Of a stretch of DNA of 64,000 bases, positions 1-8,844 are shown piece by piece (position 1 is the first letter of the stretch; every line of letters begins with the position of its first letter). The notes under the pieces are model-generated. The model searched no databases. It saw only the letters and a program-made list of their open reading frames with translations, and was not told the DNA's origin. The stretch covers positions 1 to 64,000 of the forward strand of contig JACRLC010000082.1 in the NCBI GenBank assembly GCA_016235425.1, in the 5' to 3' direction. The translations under genes were made by a program, and so were the position numbers. This DNA is from Chloroflexota bacterium (GTDB lineage: Bacteria; Chloroflexota; Anaerolineae; Anaerolineales; Villigracilaceae).

Positions 1-111
1 ATAGAACAGAAGCCTAACGAATTGACCAGCGTGATGCGTCAGGAAATCCAACGCCTGAACGCTGTGTTTGAGTTTTACGAAACACCTTCGCCTTTTATGC
101 CTCTTGCTTGA
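1..111 (+). CDS. C-terminal end of an unrecognised protein (cut by window edge)
   Basis: Frame 1 is open from the first base to a TGA at 109-111 and encodes the last 36 residues of a protein (ending ...ETPSPFMPLA). I do not recognise the family from so little sequence. A stretch reading VMRQEIQRLN is probably helical. There is no good downstream partner: the next 300 bases hold no convincing gene. Confidence 0.4.
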   Translation: MEQKPNELTSVMRQEIQRLNAVFEFYETPSPFMPLA

Positions 112-417
112 TGGAAAAAACTTTTCTGGAGAACTATATCGTCCGAAGATCATGATGTAGGGTAAGAGTTTTATCCGAACAATGCCGGAGGTAATCCGTG
201 AATTTTTGGGGGATACAGAATAAGATGTTACGGAATAATCCGTGTCCACACTTCCCGGCCCATTCCAGCGTTTCATATAAGTTATTCCTTTTCTCACTGA
301 CCAATTTAAGCGTGGCGAGAAGGCCCAGGTCCCAATCGTTCGTCTTGGAGAAGCCGCACGGTTATAAAGGTGCTTGTATGCCGCTTGTCTATGCCTATAA
401 TGAAGGATGGAGGACAA
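112..417. other. No intact gene; probably decayed sequence
   Basis: I see no convincing gene here. Short frames are broken by stops. One 28-codon frame after a TAA near 279 reads like the C-terminal tail of a protein (contains VPIVRLGEAARL, then TAA) without a start, so this may be gene debris. No hairpin terminator or clear promoter was found. Confidence 0.35.
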
Positions 418-531
418 ATGTCAGACGTCTTTTTGGCATTGGAGCAACGCAGTCTACAGAATGAAGCACGCGCGTTTGCACGCCAGGGCGCACCGTTCCA
501 TTGTTGCTCGATATGGATACCGAAAAGGTGT
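418..531 (+). pseudogene. Possible acyl-CoA dehydrogenase N-terminal remnant
   Basis: An ATG at 418 has an excellent ribosome binding site (GGAGG at 409-413, 4-nt gap). It starts a frame reading LEQRSLQNEARAFAR, which resembles the N-terminus of acyl-CoA dehydrogenases (a -RxFAR- helix). After a frame change near 490 the neighbouring frame continues with PLLLDMDTEKVY, again plausible for that family, and then stops making sense. The first frame runs without a stop into the methyltransferase at 532. Inference: a truncated gene start left in front of, and in frame with, the methyltransferase. The alternative is a true long N-terminus of the methyltransferase, which its lipoprotein signal argues against. 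Confidence 0.3.
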
Positions 532-1341
532 ATGAGCAAGATAAGTTTAGAAGGCAAATTGTGCTTCTTCGCATTGACGATAATCCTATTGACAGGTTGT
601 GGTTCTCGCGAGGTCCCGGTTCAAGCCACAGCCTCTGCAATCCCTGCAACCACTGCAATCTCATCAACTGAGGATGATACCTTTACCCAGGCACGGCTTG
701 AGCTTGTGAAGAACTACATCGCGGGCGCTGGCATTACAAACGAGGATGTGCTTCGGTCAATGCGCACTGTGCCTCGACATAAATTCGTCCCGTCTGATTA
801 TCTTGATCAGGCCTATGAAGATCATGCCCTCCCCATTGGATACGGGCAGACCATTTCGCAGCCGTACATTGTTGCGTGGATGACCGAGCTTCTGGAACTC
901 CAACCCGGCGAAAAGGTTTTGGAAATCGGCACGGGTTCGGGCTATCAGGCGGCTATCCTGGCCGAATTGGGCTATGTGGACATCTACACCATGGAGATCG
1001 TCCCCGAGCTGGCCGAGAGCGCTGCAGCGCGTTTGCAGGATTTGGGGTACGCCAATGTGCGCGTCAAACAAGGGGATGGCTATTACGGCTGGCCGGAATA
1101 CGCGCCCTTCGATGCCATCATCGTCACCGCCGCGCCCGATCATCTTCCGGCCCCGCTCGTCGAACAACTAACCTATGGCGGCCGGCTGGTGATTCCAATT
1201 GGCCCGCAAGGGTGGTTTCAGAACTTGTGGAAGTTCGTCAAAGAAGAAGGGGGATTGAAAGCCTACAACATGGGCGGCGTCGGCTTCGTGCCGTTCACCG
1301 GTCCCGGCGTTGAAGCATATCAGGCCACGCCCACGCCATGA
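532..1341 (+). CDS. pcm: Protein-L-isoaspartate O-methyltransferase, lipoprotein form
   Basis: The family repairs isoaspartyl residues by transferring a methyl group from S-adenosylmethionine. The 269-residue product has the family signature GYGQTISQPYIVA (about 102-115) and the SAM-binding motif VLEIGTGSGYQAAIL (about 129-143). I chose ATG 532 because it opens a type II signal peptide, MSKISLEGK then a hydrophobic stretch, ending in the lipobox LLTGC with the lipidated Cys at 23. Most family members are cytosolic and about 210 residues, so this copy should sit outside the membrane. A frame-compatible ATG at 418 with a stronger ribosome binding site exists but would bury the signal peptide. 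The 3' end overlaps the convergent minus-strand gene by 47 bp. Confidence 0.88.
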   Translation: MSKISLEGKLCFFALTIILLTGCGSREVPVQATASAIPATTAISSTEDDTFTQARLELVKNYIAGAGITNEDVLRSMRTVPRHKFVPSDYLDQAYEDHALPIGYGQTISQPYIVAWMTELLELQPGEKVLEIGTGSGYQAAILAELGYVDIYTMEIVPELAESAAARLQDLGYANVRVKQGDGYYGWPEYAPFDAIIVTAAPDHLPAPLVEQLTYGGRLVIPIGPQGWFQNLWKFVKEEGGLKAYNMGGVGFVPFTGPGVEAYQATPTP

Positions 1342-3763
1342 TCCACGCGCCCGCGTAACAAAACGCGCCAAGCCTGAGCACCCAACTGAAGCCGAACGTC
1401 AAAGCCAGCAGGGCCGATAGAATGGACGCAACTACGGATGCCGCGCCGTTCACCGCCCACACCCATGAGACACTACCGCCCTGCGCCTCATTTCCTGGAC
1501 CCGCGTCCTGCTCCCGTTTTATCGAGCGAATCCCTGCCGGGAAAGGGATGCCCATCAGCAAGCCGAGCGGGGAAAGAACGAGGGTGGTCAGACCAAGCCG
1601 GATGGTCAGAGGCAGGCCGAGGGTCCAGGCAAAGAGGCGGGGAAGCAGTAGAGGCGCGGCAAAGATCAGGATCACGAGAGTCGCCAGGGAAGGTCGCAGT
1701 GGAATCCGGTCACTCCATCGGCTTCCCAATCCAGAAAAGAACAGCAGGGAGAATAAGACCGTGGTGACAGCATAGGCAGGGTTGCCAAGGTAGAGAATGA
1801 AATGCTGGAGCAACGGAATTTCCACGAACAGAAAAGCGAAACCGATTAAGCCAAAGTAAAGCAGGTTGCGAAGCGGAAACGGCGAGGCGGCGCTTCGATT
1901 TGTGCGCTTCCAGATCGCAACCGGCAAAAGAATCAGGGCAGTGGCAAGGATGATTGCAAGGATGAGCAATGCCACGATGACGAAGTAACCCGCGCCGCCA
2001 AAGGGCTGCCAGGCCTTTCCGAATTCGGCAATGACCCGCGGCGCCTGTGTCCATTTGAAAAAATGCCCGAAGAAGGGATGATCATCGGTGGGCGGGCGGA
2101 TATCGTAGTCGTAGTTGTCGTAGAACGTTTTGCGGGGACTGGAATTGAGGAGACTCAGATAGGTTTGGTAATACTTTGATTCAGGCAGGATGTTGTACTG
2201 GTTGGTTTCATCGGCTCGAACGTCGGGCGCGTAGGTCAGATCAAAGGCGCGCTCGGTGAGGAAGGCGCGAATGGAAGACAATTCGTCGGGAGTGAATGCG
2301 CCGTTTTTGACGAGGATGGCTGCTGTGTTGAAACCGCGAAAGGCGACGATTTGCGCGCGTGGATCGGCGTTGTTATTTTCCAAGGCCGTAACCGCCAGCG
2401 CGAAGAGACGCAGGTCTTCGCTGGGCGGATCCTGCAGCCAGCGCGTGGCAACCAGCAATCCACCAGAATTTAGATGTGCCAGCGCGTCGCTGAATGATTC
2501 GACAGTGTAGCGATAGTCTTCAGCCAGTGTGTACGCGCCTGAGCGCACTGGATGAAATGACGATGCCAGAGAAAGAACGATCACATCGTATTTCGATTGC
2601 GTGCGGCGAAGATAACTGCGATCGGACTCCACAGAAACCTGAACGCGCGGATCGTCATATATTGGCGCGGCACCTTCGGCAATGAGGGGATTGATCTCGA
2701 TTGCTGTGATCTGCCCTGAACTGAGCGCGAGGGCAGTCAGAACGTCGAGGCCGCCGCGCGGTTCAAGGATCAGTACATTGGCCTAGGGTCGGAGATGAAG
2801 CGCAGCTGCATTGGGCAGGTAACTGACGAAGCCAGAGTTTGTCCCAGGTTGGAGGATTGGGCTGAGGTCGTCGCCGTCCACCAGCAAGCCATCCAATGAG
2901 GGAAGCGGTTGCAGATAACGATAGCTGAGTCCAGGCAGTGAATGGATGCCGCTGCTCCGTACCACGTCAACGCGTGAGAAGGCATTCCACTCGCGATGGA
3001 TCACGTCCGCGCCGGGATATTGCAGGGCATACGATAGGCTTTTGTACGGCGAGATGTGAAGTTCAAGGAAAGCGAAAGAGGGTTTGCCAGTGAAACGCAA
3101 GCCGAGATCGAGGAGAGAGAAAAGGAATAATGCGGATGTCACGAGAACGAGAGAATTTGAGAATTGGTGAAGACGAAAAGAGGAAGCGATGCCAGCCAAT
3201 GAAGCCAGGGCGATGCTCAACGTCACCATCCCTTCCCCGCCGAGGAGCGGAGGAGCAACCAGCGCGAGGACGCAACCCGTTGCTGAACCAAACAGGTTGA
3301 CCGCGTAGGTAATTCCAGCAGATCGAGGGAAGACGCCCAACAAAAATCCAACTGCCATACCGCTGAAGAAGAACGGAGAGGCGAGGGCGATGTAGTGCAG
3401 GATGAGAATCCAAACCTGCCTGCGATCCCAGGCAATGCTGAAGGAATCAAAGGGCAGATGGTTGGTCAGTAAATATGCCGCAAGAATGCTGATCCCAGTT
3501 GCAAATGCCAACTGGCTCAAACGTTGTTTTGGGTTTCCGTTTTGGAGTGCCGGGAATATCGTCAACGCCGTGCCGCTGGCCCCAAAGCCAAGCAGGGCAA
3601 TACTGACGATCATGAAGGCAAAATGATAGAACTGCGCCACCGAAAAAAGGCGCGTCAGATTGATCTCAAAGGCCAGTGTGGCGGCCGAGAGCAGAAAGAG
3701 ACTCAACCAGATGACACGTTTGTCACTAGGCTTCAAGGAGGATGAGCCGTTTGTCAATTTCAT
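1295..3763 (-). pseudogene. Spermidine-synthase-like membrane protein broken by an in-frame TAG
   Basis: Read through, this frame encodes about 822 residues: an N-terminal block of membrane helices, a Rossmann SAM/aminopropyl-transferase-like core and a C-terminal block of helices, as in large bacterial membrane-bound spermidine-synthase-like proteins. A single TAG at 2783-2785 (codon 327) interrupts it just before the nucleotide-binding motif (NVLILEPRGGLDVLTAL). Both halves stay in the same frame and both read as normal protein, so one substitution (or a sequencing error) explains the break. A GTG at 2630-2632 could restart only part of the core. ATG 3763 is preceded by AGGAG with a 7-nt gap and overlaps the upstream small gene by 38 bp, suggesting coupling. 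The exact substrate is unknown. Confidence 0.8.
2783..2785 (-). other. Premature in-frame amber codon
   Basis: On the minus strand the reading is CTC CGA CCC TAG GCC AAT GTA CTG. Sequence on both sides continues the same protein in the same frame. No other in-frame stop occurs between 3763 and 1297. Confidence 0.85.
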
Positions 3764-3920
3764 TCTCCCGCTCCTGCTCGCAGGCTTTGTAGAGATCATA
3801 GCGATCCAGGAGCGAAGGTGAAATTTTCAACTCACGGCACATCTTTTCCACTGCCCGTTTCAATTCTTTGGGATTGACATCATACAAGGTTCGAGGTCTC
3901 CGATTTTTCTTTTTCCACAT
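3726..3920 (-). CDS. Small hypothetical protein (64 aa)
   Basis: I do not recognise the family. The 64-residue product is highly charged (starts MWKKKNRRPRTLYDVN, ends ERENEIDKRLILLEA) and looks soluble and helical, with no signal or membrane segment. ATG 3920 is chosen over upstream starts because it has GAGGT before it and lies 7 nt after the stop of the preceding 81-residue gene. Its 3' end overlaps the start of the spermidine-synthase-like gene by 38 bp, so the three genes are probably co-translated downstream of the V-ATPase D subunit. Confidence 0.6.
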   Translation of the reverse strand: MWKKKNRRPRTLYDVNPKELKRAVEKMCRELKISPSLLDRYDLYKACEQERENEIDKRLILLEA

Positions 3921-3927
3921 GGTTACC

Positions 3928-4173
3928 TCATTCGCCAGTATACGCGTCATGAAGTTCCTGGAGGAAATGTGCTCTTTCTTCCAACTCGGCAAGTTTGCCG
4001 GAAGCATAGGTTGACGCTTCCTTCATGAGTTGTTTGACTTCTTCCCCCGGTAGTTTCTTCAAATCTTCCAGCGTGTATCCTTTGCCTTTTAGATATGCCT
4101 CAATGAGCGTCTTCTCCAAAGCGGCATGGATATCTTCCGCAATCGGCTGACCGTTATTTTTATTCGTTGACAT
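3928..4173 (-). CDS. Small hypothetical protein (81 aa)
   Basis: Unrecognised 81-residue acidic protein, predicted helical, with a central segment KGYTLEDLKKLPGEEVKQL and a C-terminal AELEERAHFLQELH that could form a short coiled coil. It has no signal peptide or membrane segment. ATG 4173 has a strong ribosome binding site (GGAGG, 5-nt gap) lying immediately after the subunit D stop codon, so it belongs to the tail of the V-ATPase operon. The position suggests, but does not prove, a link to the ATPase. Confidence 0.65.
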   Translation of the reverse strand: MSTNKNNGQPIAEDIHAALEKTLIEAYLKGKGYTLEDLKKLPGEEVKQLMKEASTYASGKLAELEERAHFLQELHDAYTGE

Positions 4174-4183
4174 GAGCCACCTC

Positions 4184-4831
4184 CTATTTGGGCCTGTCCA
4201 TCTCTCGTTTCCGTTCCAGGGAGCGCTTCACCAATTTTAGTCGAAAATGATCGGCGCGTTCGCGTTCATCCAAAGCCATCTGAATGAAATCCCGTTCCGC
4301 TTCGAGGCGCGGGATCAAAAAATGATCGAGCGCGTTCAACCGCCTCGACGTACGCTGGATTTCATCGCCCAGGCGTGTGAGGCGCAGTTCAGTATCAGCC
4401 AGTTGGATGATGGCTTCGACCTCTCTTTCAAAAGCGGAGGCGGTTTCATCAATGGCGATCGAAGTGCCAACGATGGAATAACCTCTTCCCAGCAATGAAC
4501 GGGCGGCGCTCTTCTGTTCGATATGCGGGACTCTCACCCCCATCACGCTTCTGGTCGTGACCTCGAGGCTGAATCCCCCACGAGAGGCCAGCGCGGCCGA
4601 GCGAACAGACTCCGCGCCTGCCATTGCCTCCGTCCGCGCAAGAGTCTGGCTGGCATTGGCAGCGGAGACCTGAAGCGCGTCCGAGCGTTCCAACGCGGTA
4701 TCCGCGGTTCGCATGAACTCCTTCATCAAAGCCGTGCGCTTTTGTTCCAGCAAATCACGACCCTGACTCGCCAGAGCGATTTGCGCCTTGCGGGCTAAAA
4801 GTTCCATGCGGGTGACTGAAACGTTGCTCAT
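4184..4831 (-). CDS. ntpD: V-type ATP synthase subunit D
   Basis: Central-stalk subunit that couples rotation of the c-ring to the A3B3 head. The 215-residue product has the family N-terminus (VSVTRMELLARKAQIALASQ), a long helical coiled coil and a C-terminal helix rich in Glu/Arg, as expected for a stalk. I place the start at ATG 4831 because family homology begins there. An in-frame ATG at 4870 would add 13 residues encoded entirely by a palindromic repeat. The ribosome binding site at 4831 is weak (CAGGT), perhaps because the repeat at 4843-4898 displaced the original one. Last of the nine ATPase genes in transcription order. Confidence 0.92.
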   Translation of the reverse strand: MSNVSVTRMELLARKAQIALASQGRDLLEQKRTALMKEFMRTADTALERSDALQVSAANASQTLARTEAMAGAESVRSAALASRGGFSLEVTTRSVMGVRVPHIEQKSAARSLLGRGYSIVGTSIAIDETASAFEREVEAIIQLADTELRLTRLGDEIQRTSRRLNALDHFLIPRLEAERDFIQMALDERERADHFRLKLVKRSLERKREMDRPK

Positions 4832-4842
4832 ATCTTTTACCT

Positions 4843-4898
4843 GTACCGCGACATTTATGCCGCTGGCCATTGCAAGGGCGACATGAATGTCGCATTAC
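4843..4898. repeat. Twin-palindrome repeat, copy 1 (degenerate), B/D junction
   Basis: Two 21-nt arms (4843-4863 and 4878-4898) are imperfect inverted copies, each itself nearly palindromic around ACATTTATG / ACATGAATG. The same element occurs in perfect form at 8752-8806. Here it overlaps the stop codon of subunit B (TAA at 4895-4897) and lies directly in front of subunit D. Confidence 0.8.
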
Positions 4899-6328
4899 AC
4901 TTTGCGCCTATGGTATTGCTCAATAAACTCCTGCGGAATCCGTTTGAGCAATTCGGCGGGCATGGGAGATAGCAACTCCCAGGCGTGGTCGAGCGTTTCG
5001 ACGATTTCGCGGTTGACCATCCCCTGTCCAACAAAAGTCTCTTCAAAGCGTTTGGCAAAATCCAGCACGCGGCGATCCTCCGCAGACAACGCCGCTTCAC
5101 CGATGATCGCCACCAGGCGGCGCAGGTCGCGGCCTTCTGCGTACAACGCATAGAGTTGGTCAGCAACCGAGCGGTGATCGGTGCGCGTCTTTCCCTGGCC
5201 GATCCCCTCGTTCATCAGCCGCGAGAGAGACGGCAAAACGTCAATCGGCGGGTAAATGCCCTTGCGATGCAGATCCCGGCTCAACACGATCTGGCCTTCG
5301 GTGATGTAGCCGGTCAGGTCTGGGATGGGATGCGTGATGTCGTCGTCGGGCATGGTGAGGATCACCAGTTGCGTCACCGAGCCAGGATTACCGCGGATGC
5401 GCCCGGAGCGCTCGTACAAACTTGCCAGGTCCGAATACATATACCCTGGATAGCCGCGCCTGCCCGGCACTTCCTCGCTGGCCGCGGCGATCTCGCGCAG
5501 AGCTTCGCAGTAATTGGTCATATCGGTCAGGATGACCAGCACGTGACGATGATGCGTGAATGCCAGATATTCCGCCGCGGTCAAAGCCGCGCGCGGGGTG
5601 AGCAGGCGTTCGATGGATGGGTCGTCGGCGCGGTTGATGAACAACACGGTGCGGTCCATCGCGTCACTGGCGCGGAACTGATCCATGAAGAAGGATGTCT
5701 CACGCTGGGTAATCCCCATCGCGGCGAAGACCACTGCGAAGGGTTCGCTGCCTTTGCCTTCTGCCTTTTCTGTGTTATCGCCGCCAACCACGCGCGCTTG
5801 AGACGCAATTTGCGCGGCGAGTTCATTTGCAGGCAGGCCCGCGCCGGAAAAGATGGGAAGTTTCTGCCCGCGCGTCAGTGTATTCAATCCGTCAATCGCT
5901 GAGACGCCCGTCTGGATAAATTCGCTGGGATGTGTCCGCATCGAAGGGTTGATGGGCAGGCCGTTGATGTCGAGCGATCTCTCGGGGATGATGGGCGGGC
6001 CGCCGTCAATGGGCTGGCCGGACCCATTCAGGACGCGTCCCAGCATCGAAAGCGAAACGCCAAGGCGGGCTACATCACCAGTGAAGCGAACGCGCGTCGT
6101 ATCGAGGTCCAGTCCCGAAGTCCCGATAAAGATGCGGACCATGCAGCGCTGCCGATCCACCTCCATGACCTGTCCCAGCCGCACTTCACCATCGGGGCCA
6201 ATGACTTCCACAATCTCGTTGTACGCGACATCCGCAGTACGTTCGACGAAGAGCAACGGCCCTCTGATCTGGGAGAGTGTCCGATACTCGGTGGTCAACA
6301 GGCGGGGGAGAGGCATCGTCTTGAGCAT
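4895..6328 (-). CDS. ntpB: V-type ATP synthase subunit B
   Basis: Non-catalytic nucleotide-binding subunit of the A3B3 head. The 477-residue length is normal for the family. It carries the beta-barrel N-terminus ([17 protein letters not shown]), a degenerate P-loop region ([16 protein letters not shown]) without the Walker lysine, and the conserved [16 protein letters not shown] and [21 protein letters not shown] segments. ATG 6328 is chosen because it lies 1 nt past the subunit A stop codon with GGGAG upstream; an in-frame codon at 6352 lies inside subunit A. The TAA stop is inside a palindromic repeat, so the last residues may have been shaped by that insertion. Confidence 0.95.
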   Translation of the reverse strand: MLKTMPLPRLLTTEYRTLSQIRGPLLFVERTADVAYNEIVEVIGPDGEVRLGQVMEVDRQRCMVRIFIGTSGLDLDTTRVRFTGDVARLGVSLSMLGRVLNGSGQPIDGGPPIIPERSLDINGLPINPSMRTHPSEFIQTGVSAIDGLNTLTRGQKLPIFSGAGLPANELAAQIASQARVVGGDNTEKAEGKGSEPFAVVFAAMGITQRETSFFMDQFRASDAMDRTVLFINRADDPSIERLLTPRAALTAAEYLAFTHHRHVLVILTDMTNYCEALREIAAASEEVPGRRGYPGYMYSDLASLYERSGRIRGNPGSVTQLVILTMPDDDITHPIPDLTGYITEGQIVLSRDLHRKGIYPPIDVLPSLSRLMNEGIGQGKTRTDHRSVADQLYALYAEGRDLRRLVAIIGEAALSAEDRRVLDFAKRFEETFVGQGMVNREIVETLDHAWELLSPMPAELLKRIPQEFIEQYHRRKV

Positions 6329-6329
6329 C

Positions 6330-8117
6330 TCAGGCAACTCCCAAATCAGCAAAACTGAATTGCACGCGATCCATGATGGCCTTGATTTCTTTCTCGGCTG
6401 TTTCCATTTGGAATTCTTTCATGCGCGCGATGTCAGCAACAACCGATAATGCAGTCACGCGTTCCAGGGAAATTTTGGCATCCAGCGCGGCCTGTGTGCG
6501 ATGATAAAAATCCATGACCGCCTTGAGCATCCAGTAGGCCTTGTGGATCGAACAGTAACGATCCACATCGCGATACGCTGATTGCTGGAGGAAATCCTCG
6601 CGCAACATGCGGGCGATGGCTAACACGGCTCGTTCGCGTTCGGCCAGGGCGTCGGGGCCGACCAATTGAACGATTTCCAGCAGTTCGACTTCGCGTTGAA
6701 GCAGTGCCATGGCTTCACTGGATAACTCATCCCAATCGGTCGCCACTTCGCTCTCGAACCAATCGCTGAAATCGTAGAGCGAATAACTGCTCGTCCAGTT
6801 GATGGCGGGAAAGTGACGTCGGCGTGATAAATCGTAATCCAATGCCCAAAACGTGCTCGCCACGCGCATCGAGTTCTGGGTCACGGGTTCCGAAAAATCG
6901 CCGCCAGGAGGCGACACCGCCCCAACTACCGAGACCGAACCCATGCGTCCCTGCGTATCCGAAGCGCCGTGATTCCCCAAACAGATGATCCTGCCAGAGC
7001 GCTCGTAAAATTCCGCAAGGCGCGCCGCCAGATACGCTGGGTAGCCCTCTTCGCCTGGCATTTCCTCCAGCCGCCCTGAAATCTCGCGCAAGGCCTCGCC
7101 CCAGCGCGACGTGGAATCAGCCAGCATGAGCACGTCATAGCCCATGTCGCGGTAATACTCCGCAATGGTGATGCCCGTATAAATGCTGGCTTCCCGCGCC
7201 GCCACAGGCATGTTCGACGTGTTGGCGATCAGCACGGTGCGTTCCATCAACGGCGCGCCCGTACGCGGATCTTCCAGTTTTGGGAACTCCTCCAAAACCT
7301 CGGTCATCTCATTACCGCGCTCGCCGCATCCCACATAGACCACCACATCCGCATCTGCCCAGCGCGCGAGACTGTGTTCAGTCACAGTTTTTCCCGTCCC
7401 AAATCCGCCGGGGATGATCGCCGAACCTCCTTTGGCGACCGGGAAAAACGCGTCGATGATGCGCGTGCCTGTGAGCAGTGGTTCGCGCGGCGCGAGACGA
7501 GTCTGACATGGACGCGGCTGACGGACAGGCCAACGCTGGACAAGTGAAATCTCCCGATTGTTGACACCCGCCTCATCCCCCGACCTGATAACTGCCACCG
7601 TTTCATTGACAGTAAACTCCCCTGAGCGGATACTGACCACCCGTCCGCGTTGGTGAGGAGGAACCATGATGCGATGCTCAATTGTTTGCGACTCGGGAAC
7701 CACACCAAGAATATCGCCCGCGCCGACAACATCGCCAACAGAGACATGGGAAGTAAACTGCCAGCGTTTATCTTCAGGCAACGGCGACGCCTGCACGCCG
7801 CGCTGGATGAACTCACCACCCGTCTCAGCCAGGATTTCCAGTGGTCTCTGCAGGCCATCGTAAACCTGTCCCAGCAGGCCCGGCCCCAACCTGACAACCA
7901 GAGGAAGCCCTGTACTCTGAACTGGTTCTCCCACGCGAATGCCAGACGTATCTTCGTAGACCTGGATCGTAGTCAACCCCTCCGAAAGACGAATGACTTC
8001 TCCGATGAGTCCCAGTTCACCGACACGTACAACGTCATACAGACGGATATTTTCCAACCCCACCGCCCGCACAACAGGGCCTGCAATACGGATTACTTTG
8101 CCAATGTTATTGTTCAC
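6330..8117 (-). CDS. ntpA: V-type ATP synthase subunit A (catalytic)
   Basis: Catalytic ATP-binding subunit of the rotary head. At 595 residues it is full length. It shows the Walker A motif GGFGTGKT (Lys at 243), the [11 protein letters not shown] segment, the Walker B-like [20 protein letters not shown] and the family insertion domain after residue 110. The start is a GTG at 8117; no ATG gives a family-like N-terminus, and AAGGAAAG lies about 10 nt upstream. Unlike the other junctions, the gap to the upstream gene (subunit F) is 255 bp and is filled by a dispersed repeat, so A, B and D may depend on read-through. Confidence 0.96.
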   Translation of the reverse strand: MNNNIGKVIRIAGPVVRAVGLENIRLYDVVRVGELGLIGEVIRLSEGLTTIQVYEDTSGIRVGEPVQSTGLPLVVRLGPGLLGQVYDGLQRPLEILAETGGEFIQRGVQASPLPEDKRWQFTSHVSVGDVVGAGDILGVVPESQTIEHRIMVPPHQRGRVVSIRSGEFTVNETVAVIRSGDEAGVNNREISLVQRWPVRQPRPCQTRLAPREPLLTGTRIIDAFFPVAKGGSAIIPGGFGTGKTVTEHSLARWADADVVVYVGCGERGNEMTEVLEEFPKLEDPRTGAPLMERTVLIANTSNMPVAAREASIYTGITIAEYYRDMGYDVLMLADSTSRWGEALREISGRLEEMPGEEGYPAYLAARLAEFYERSGRIICLGNHGASDTQGRMGSVSVVGAVSPPGGDFSEPVTQNSMRVASTFWALDYDLSRRRHFPAINWTSSYSLYDFSDWFESEVATDWDELSSEAMALLQREVELLEIVQLVGPDALAERERAVLAIARMLREDFLQQSAYRDVDRYCSIHKAYWMLKAVMDFYHRTQAALDAKISLERVTALSVVADIARMKEFQMETAEKEIKAIMDRVQFSFADLGVA

Positions 8118-8146
8118 TCGTCACTACTTTCCTTGCATTCAGTCAT

Positions 8147-8362
8147 TGCCCCGCCAAATTGCGGCGGGATTCCGAGGAGGGTTCGCGCTGAGCGGAGTGA
8201 GACAGCGCTCTCCCGTCGAACGCAGTCGAAGCGTCTCCCCGACGAAGCAATCCCCACGTCGAGGAGGAGATTGCTTCGCCGCCATCCTTCGACTGCGCTG
8301 CGCTCCGCTCACCTGTGCCTGCGCCCCAGGTGCAGGCAGGACGGCGGCTCGCAATAACGGTC
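8147..8362. repeat. Dispersed GC-rich repeat between subunits F and A
   Basis: The 255-bp F/A gap is almost filled by a composite repeat containing the words GCTGAGCGGAGTGAG, GCAGTCGAAGCG, CCTTCGACTGCG and CAGGTGCAGGCAGGA. Related words occur at 32165-32325 (intergenic), 48741-48768 (in front of clpC) and 53235-53490 (inside a coding region). No gene is present. Confidence 0.7.
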
Positions 8363-8372
8363 AAAACTCACA

Positions 8373-8723
8373 TTACTCCATGTCACTTTCTTCCTCACCT
8401 TTGAAAGTAATATGGAAACCAATCGCCCGTCGAATTAGCGCGGCGATGCGGTGTCTTTGGGATGCTTCCGGGCCTAGCGGCTCGCCGCCTGGAATCGCGA
8501 GATATGGCAGATGCTCGGAAGAGGCAAGGCGTTTCAAGAAGGCCGTGTCCATGTGGGCCAGCAAGCCGTCATCAATTGCCAGCAGGCCCACCTCGCCGGC
8601 AGTCATCCATTTCTCGATCAGCTCCTGGGCGCTTTCCACATCCTCAACGCCATGAGCATCCACCCCGGCCAATTGAAAACCAGGGACGAGGGCAGGTCGA
8701 GTGAGGACGAATAATTGACTCAC
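8373..8723 (-). CDS. V-type ATP synthase subunit F
   Basis: Small central-stalk subunit that regulates coupling. The 116-residue product fits the family (about 100-110 residues): an alpha/beta fold with VLTRPALVPGFQLAGVD at the start, EVGLLAIDDGLL and LPYLAIPGGEPLG. I chose the GTG at 8723 because it has GGAGG with a 7-nt gap and matches the family N-terminus. A longer in-frame start at 8876 would translate through the palindromic repeat at 8752-8806 and add 51 foreign residues. Gene order C-F-A is the usual bacterial one. Confidence 0.9.
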   Translation of the reverse strand: MSQLFVLTRPALVPGFQLAGVDAHGVEDVESAQELIEKWMTAGEVGLLAIDDGLLAHMDTAFLKRLASSEHLPYLAIPGGEPLGPEASQRHRIAALIRRAIGFHITFKGEEESDME

Positions 8724-8751
8724 AGTGAGACCTCCAACCGTAACGAGGGGC

Positions 8752-8806
8752 GTACCGCGACATTTATGTCGCCTTGCACTGCCGAGCGACATAAATGTCG
8801 CGGTAC
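8752..8806. repeat. Twin-palindrome repeat, copy 2 (perfect), C/F junction
   Basis: Perfect 21-bp inverted arms at 8752-8772 and 8786-8806 with a 13-nt spacer. Each arm contains a near-palindrome (GCGACATTTATGTCGC / GCGACATAAATGTCGC), so RNA from either strand can fold into one long stem or two short ones. A degenerate copy lies at 4843-4898. Both sit between ATPase genes. Confidence 0.9.
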
Positions 8807-8844
8807 AAATCTGCGCAAACGCTGCAATCGTTGAAGAGCAATAT

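Noticed and set aside
4985-5902. 305-codon plus-strand open frame opposite ATPase subunit B
   Set aside because: Lies entirely antisense to a well-supported gene and its protein looks random (His/Arg/Gln-rich).
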